A stretch of DNA of 64,000 bases from Heterobasidion occidentale (Eukaryota; Basidiomycota; Agaricomycetes; Russulales; Bondarzewiaceae), in contig JBCAQO010000007.1 of NCBI GenBank assembly GCA_039111635.1, positions 1,860,001 through 1,924,000 of the forward strand, read 5' to 3'. The position numbers and the translations under genes are program-made. Of the stretch, positions 59,909-64,000 are shown in pieces. The stretch's first letter is position 1. Each line of letters starts with the position of its first letter. The notes beneath the pieces were generated by a model. That model saw nothing but the letters and a program-made list of their open reading frames with translations, had not been told where the DNA came from and made no database searches.

Positions 59909-61556
59909 TGCTAAACGCATTGCACGGTTGCCTGGAGTTTGTACCAGCCACCTTTCCATATCTACATGTTTGCTTGTGTCCTGTGGTGGGGGCTGAATGC
60001 TTGAACGGTCGTCAATGTGCTTTCTCCGGGTCCGTCAAATCTGGCGAGCACCTCGGCAGCGACCGTCGCGCCAAGCAAGCCGGCAGCATCAGGAGCACAC
60101 AAATGGCTGCCTGAATTCGAATTGTGCATTCTTACAAAGACACAGACAAGGAGATGGTCACACATCAGGAGAATGTGTCGCGCTCGTCGGTGCCCATCCT
60201 GTTTTTGTTTGAGTTGTCTAGCCGCAACAGGTTCTCGCTGGATCCGGAATATGCCACTCAAGCTATCCGAGTTGCCCTATCCCGCACTGAAATGCTACAC
60301 ACTATATAATTAAGAACACAACATCTGTCACTGTCCCGTGGCCGCACTGCGAATCCGACTGAGAGAGGGCTTGACAAAAAAGTGAGCCGCGAAAGTAAAA
60401 GAAGATTCTTCAAATCTGAAATCCAAACCATAAATCAAGTAAAGTATGCACGCACACTCGCACACATAGGACCGCCCGCTCGAAAAACGTTTACGAGTCT
60501 GCCACGAGCTCCCGCGCACAAAGATATATATCAACGATCAGACACCGCTTTGCTCGTGCGACGCTCACGGACCCATCGATGTCAATGTCAATTCGCATGC
60601 CGTTAAGATCAGCATCATGATTATATCCGGGGCGCGGAGGCTTCGCGGCGATTGCCAACGTAGTGACATATCCCTCTCTACTCAGCATCTAACGCTCTGG
60701 CAGGAGAAGGCACCGACGAAGCTCAGACGACTACGCTGGGCTTCCTCCGCCTCGCTCTTTCGTCGGCTCCCCTGTCCGTGCAAAAAGACGGCGGCCTCCA
60801 TTGTGGAGCGCCGGCATACGGCCCGGCCAGGTGGACATTCCTTTGTTCGCGCTTATGTGCGCTTGTGGGCGTGTTGGGAAGCATTGCCATCGGAAGAGTC
60901 CAATAAGAGTATGTACCTGCCGCCATGGAAAATATGTACGTCAGTCCCATCAGAAAAATTGCACTGTTACCCACGCTGATAGACGAACCGATAGCGCAAA
61001 AGCGAGAAAGGTCGTTCGTCAATCCAAGGCTCGACCGTGCCGCTCTGAGATGAGAAATAGCTAGCGTACAGTCTCCAGAACCTTGATCGTCAAGAGGTGC
61101 CCAGATCAAAAAATACCGAAAAGCTGTTCTGCAAGGTCCTTGTCAATTCAATTTGGGAGTTCTACTCGCGAGCCTTGAACATCCCTTATGAGCCCCAAGC
61201 GCAACGTGTTCGATCGATTATGCGGAGGCACGAGGCTGGCGGAAGCTTCTGGTATCTCCGGCGAGGTTTCATGCCGTGGTCACGTACGGCACCCAGCAGA
61301 AGAAATTGGCACCTCTAGGCGTCGGGTGGCGAGGACACAAAGAGAGGACAGCCTCCGACCAATAGACCATCGGTGTGCGGGAAGATCGTATCAGCAGTAT
61401 CGATGCAGCGCGGGTAGACCCGAGAAGCCAGCCCACCTGTCCCGATGTTGGTTTGCCTTGAAAAGGGCGGTCAACACAACGAGGAGGACAACTCTCTCAT
61501 TCCACCCCCCGCTCTCTCACATCCACTCACACCAAACTCCAGTGAACAACAGAGAA
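59909..61556. other. end of inserted segment and duplicated intergenic DNA
   Basis: No supported gene. 59.91-60.63 kb is mostly unique apart from a short spacer-like match near 60005-60060. 60.63-61.55 kb matches 52.18-53.22 kb of unit 1. Confidence 0.5.
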
Positions 61557-62934
61557 ATGGACAGCTACGAGCACCCGTTCGACAAGGCGGCCGACGATGC
61601 CATGTTTGCCGCGTATATGTCTTCAGAATTCTTTGAACTCCCATCGGAGGAAACCGACTCCACGGACAGTGGCATCACCGACAGCACTGTCGTCTCCGAT
61701 GACGACCTACAGGCCACAATCGAGGTATGATTATCCAAAGTCCGCTTTGGCACGCCACTCATCATGACAGGCCCAGAGGACCGAACTTGGCAGAGAAACC
61801 AACCATGATGCAGGCGGAGGTCACTGCTATGAGCTGGCAGTGAGCGACCTCCCGCTAACAGATACACATGGGCAGGACAACACCTATCATTGTAAGTTGA
61901 TTCCATGTGGGCTTGTGATGTTGTGGATGCTCATTGTCCATCTGCCGTAGCCTGCGACGTGATGAACAAGTCGCCTTCGGTGGTGTCATGCGCCTCCGTG
62001 CCAGGATCCTCCCCTCCCCACCTTCTTGCTTCGGTCATTCATCAAGATGATCGAACGGTGTCCACACCAGTCGTGACGACCAGCAAGAAGAGGTCGGCAT
62101 CGGATGTAGACCGCGCTGGTCGGCGGCCGGCACCAAAACGCATAAGGACGAGCATAGGGGATCGCGCTCCCGGCACCCACGACGAACAGCAAATCCGGTC
62201 GGACAGCTTCAAGCTTCTCCGGACTGCGAGGGCAATGCCCTCATCCAACACAAATCTACATCAAGCACCTCCAACTGCGAGGATAATATCCTCGCAGATG
62301 GAACAATCCCCGACACTGTAACTGTGTTGGGACGAGGGCCGCCACCGTCGCGGCCAGCAAAAAGGACTCGACAGGGGAACAAGACACCGTATCTCAGCAC
62401 CGAGTTCAATTGTCACATCTGCAAGATCGGCTTCGTCAGGCTGCCCGATTTGGAGCGCCACAACGGGACCGCAGGGCATGCAGAGCAAGCCCGTCAGAAG
62501 GGCATTGAGGTGACCATCGAGGTAAATGACTCGTTGAGGTGCCCGGTACCGCACTGCAAGGTCGTCAAGCCGTACAGCCGGCGGGACGCCCTCATGCGGC
62601 ACATGCGCGAGAACATCCTGGAGTCCCGATTCCCCGAACCTGAGGGGCAGGAGCGCACGAACGAAGGCAGGGAGGGCGAGATTCCGGCGAGAGTGACGGC
62701 AGTGGGAAAGGCAAAGGCAGAAGAGAAGGCGGGGCCTTCGATGAATGGTGAGCAATCCTGTTTCCGCACACCTCTCTCTCGCCGTCCTTTATGTTATTTG
62801 TTGATCGATGGAGGCTCACTCACCTTGCCACCATTCCTTAGGCACTGAATGTCCCCGCACTCCTCCCTCTCTGCCATTCGGATCGATGCGGATGTCGTCG
62901 CAATATCGCATCCTGAGAGTCTTTTGCCATCGCC
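61557..62934 (+). CDS. C2H2-type zinc-finger protein, copy D, frame broken
   Basis: Exons 61557-61724, 61771-61891 and 61951-62747 with good splice sites, then an intron to 62841. The N-terminus MDSYEHPFDKAADDAMFAAY parallels copy C. Finger 1 keeps all ligands (CHICKIGFVRLPDLERHNGT then AGH). Finger 2 is CPVPHC...HMREN with the last His lost, the reverse of copy C. Near 62220 the frame changes (KLLRTARAM versus the protein-like EGNALIQHK), consistent with one lost base. The C-terminal end after 62842 is uncertain. Probably a pseudogene or mis-sequenced gene. Confidence 0.55.
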
Positions 62935-64000
62935 GCTGGTCTGCAACTCTACGACCTTGATGGTTCCCAAAAGCCCTATGGTCCCGCTAGTCTCCTGAAG
63001 ATGGCAACGTTATCGATGCTGCAAAATTGACATAGGAAGGTGTTCTGCATACCTACAACCTCAGGTGATGCGAGTCTCCTACGGCCGCAACCTCGAGTGC
63101 TTTGATGACTCTGAATCAGACACACGAAACTTGAGACGACGGTATCACGACCAAACGTGGGAGGCGCGAGCATCATCGATGAGCGCGCTCGTCACGAGTT
63201 CGCTGTGTCACGCGTCGAAGCGCTGCTCTCTTTCGTGTTGCGCTCGAGAATAGCCCTCCACTCCGGCATGCTTTTTTGTTCCAGGCTTCGTGCAAAGACG
63301 TCCTGATCCTGAGATGTGCCTCCTTGGCGCCGAGCACCGTTGTGGTCTCTCTTGGTTTGCGCTGGGCAGCCTGACGCCTTGCCCGTCCTCTACCGCCTTG
63401 CCCTGTTGGAAGTTCTCGAACAACCCGTTCGCGACCTCAAGATTCTACACCCTGCACGAGAAGATACGCATCTGACAGCGGAAGCGGCGAGGGTGCGCGC
63501 TCTTCGGTATACGTGCGCCGTGATCCTCGCTCTCATCACCCCATCCCTCCGCACGACACGCGCCATATCATCTCCCCCATCGACGGCACCAGCATTATCT
63601 CCACGCTCGCGCTACTAGCACGCCCATCCACAGCGATCTGGCCAGCTCGCAGAACCTCGCCGCAATCGCACGACCGTCGCTCGAGCAACCATCCGAGCCC
63701 ACGCCGCTATGCCCGAGAGGCGTCCAACAGTCGTCCAACCTTCCCCCACTCCACGCAGCAGGCCCTCTGGCCTCTCAGCCCCGTGCGGCCGCGCGCCATG
63801 CCCGCCCGCCCTCTCCCTCCTCGCTGCGCCGTACCAGGCCGCACCGCGGGAACGTACCGGGGCCATGCGTACCCATGCGAGTCGCACGCAGTGCTCTCTC
63901 TCGCTCGTTGTTGCCCGTCGAATTCAGCGAGCACTTCGACGACGCCCCGGAGCGATCGTCGCGCCGAGCACTGCGCCGTCCAGAGCGCACGAATCGCTGG
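62935..64000. other. right edge, no supported gene
   Basis: Matches the downstream part of unit 1 (54.5-55.6 kb), including the spacer near 63880-63970. It suggests that a third unit may begin outside the window. Confidence 0.45.

Larger units (their letters stand above)
48950..64000. repeat. tandem segmental duplication (F-box plus C2H2 units)
   Basis: Unit 1 (about 48.95-54.9 kb) and unit 2 (about 55.5-63.0 kb) share, in order: spacer 48980-49070 with 55520-55610 (and 63880-63970), promoter and F-box gene 49530-51930 with 56033-58390, intergenic 52170-52480 with 58830-59150, intergenic 52430-53220 with 60725-61550, and C2H2 gene 53230-54560 with 61557-62890. Unit 2 contains an extra segment of about 1.5 kb (59.15-60.63 kb). 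Identity varies from very high inside the F-box gene to weak in the spacers. Confidence 0.85.

Noticed and set aside
1..64000. CRISPR arrays, operons, bacterial-type promoters or ribosome binding sites
   Set aside because: The gene structure is eukaryotic with spliceosomal introns; no direct-repeat/spacer arrays were seen.

Overview
The window is nuclear DNA of a filamentous basidiomycete, most likely an Agaricomycete (polypore-like). Genes are split by many short introns of about 50-70 nt with GT(A/G)NGT donors. Two families point to mushroom-forming fungi: F-box/leucine-rich-repeat paralogues, and a coiled-coil protein of a type I know from Agaricomycetes. Everything here is read by eye from translated frames and splice signals; no search was run.

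Layout. 1-148 (+) is the end of an unknown gene. 2514-5377 (+) is a two-finger GATA regulator of the AreA/Gaf1 nitrogen type. 8216-8818 (+) is a CHZ1-like H2A.Z chaperone. 9156-11921 (-) is a 14-exon peroxisomal acyl-CoA oxidase ending in AKL. 12297-16763 is a tandem array of five related small minus-strand ORFs, most of them decayed. 17006-19277 (+) is an amino-acid permease. 19740-20669 (+) is an NAD(P)-binding protein. 20913-22929 (-) is a Golgi pH regulator (GPHR). 23337-24036 (+) is the coiled-coil protein. 24593-25958 (-) is a COQ2/UbiA prenyltransferase. 27501-29031 (+) is an unknown protein with broken frames. 30000-32660 (+) is AKR1 (ankyrin/DHHC palmitoyltransferase). 33061-34920 (-) is elongation factor 1B-gamma. 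35723-36221 (+) is a small membrane protein. 38069-39581 (+) is a polytopic membrane protein. 40812-42294 (-) is FES1. 42933-44666 (-) is an F-box protein. 46641-47540 (-) is a secreted protein. 48.9-64.0 kb is a block of segmental duplications with two F-box genes, two C2H2-type genes and a 5'-truncated membrane-protein gene.

The most notable result is non-coding. Just upstream of EF1B-gamma, inside a 178-nt intron of a minus-strand leader or separate transcript, lies a 66-nt box C/D RNA. Its guide has 13 nt of exact antisense to the LSU segment ACAGGGATAACTG and obeys the D+5 rule for the G equivalent to yeast 25S Gm2815. That is the target of snR38, which in budding yeast sits in the intron of the EF1B-gamma gene TEF4. 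A second 70-nt box C/D RNA at 40229-40298, in an intron of a spliced transcript with no real ORF, carries an 11-nt antisense to 18S CAAGGCTGAAA. It points by the D+5 rule to yeast Gm1126, the snR41 target.

A second theme is data quality or decay. At least six otherwise convincing genes need exactly one extra base, mostly beside a short homopolymer, to stay in frame. All breaks are in the same direction, which suggests single-base deletions in the assembly rather than many independent pseudogenes.
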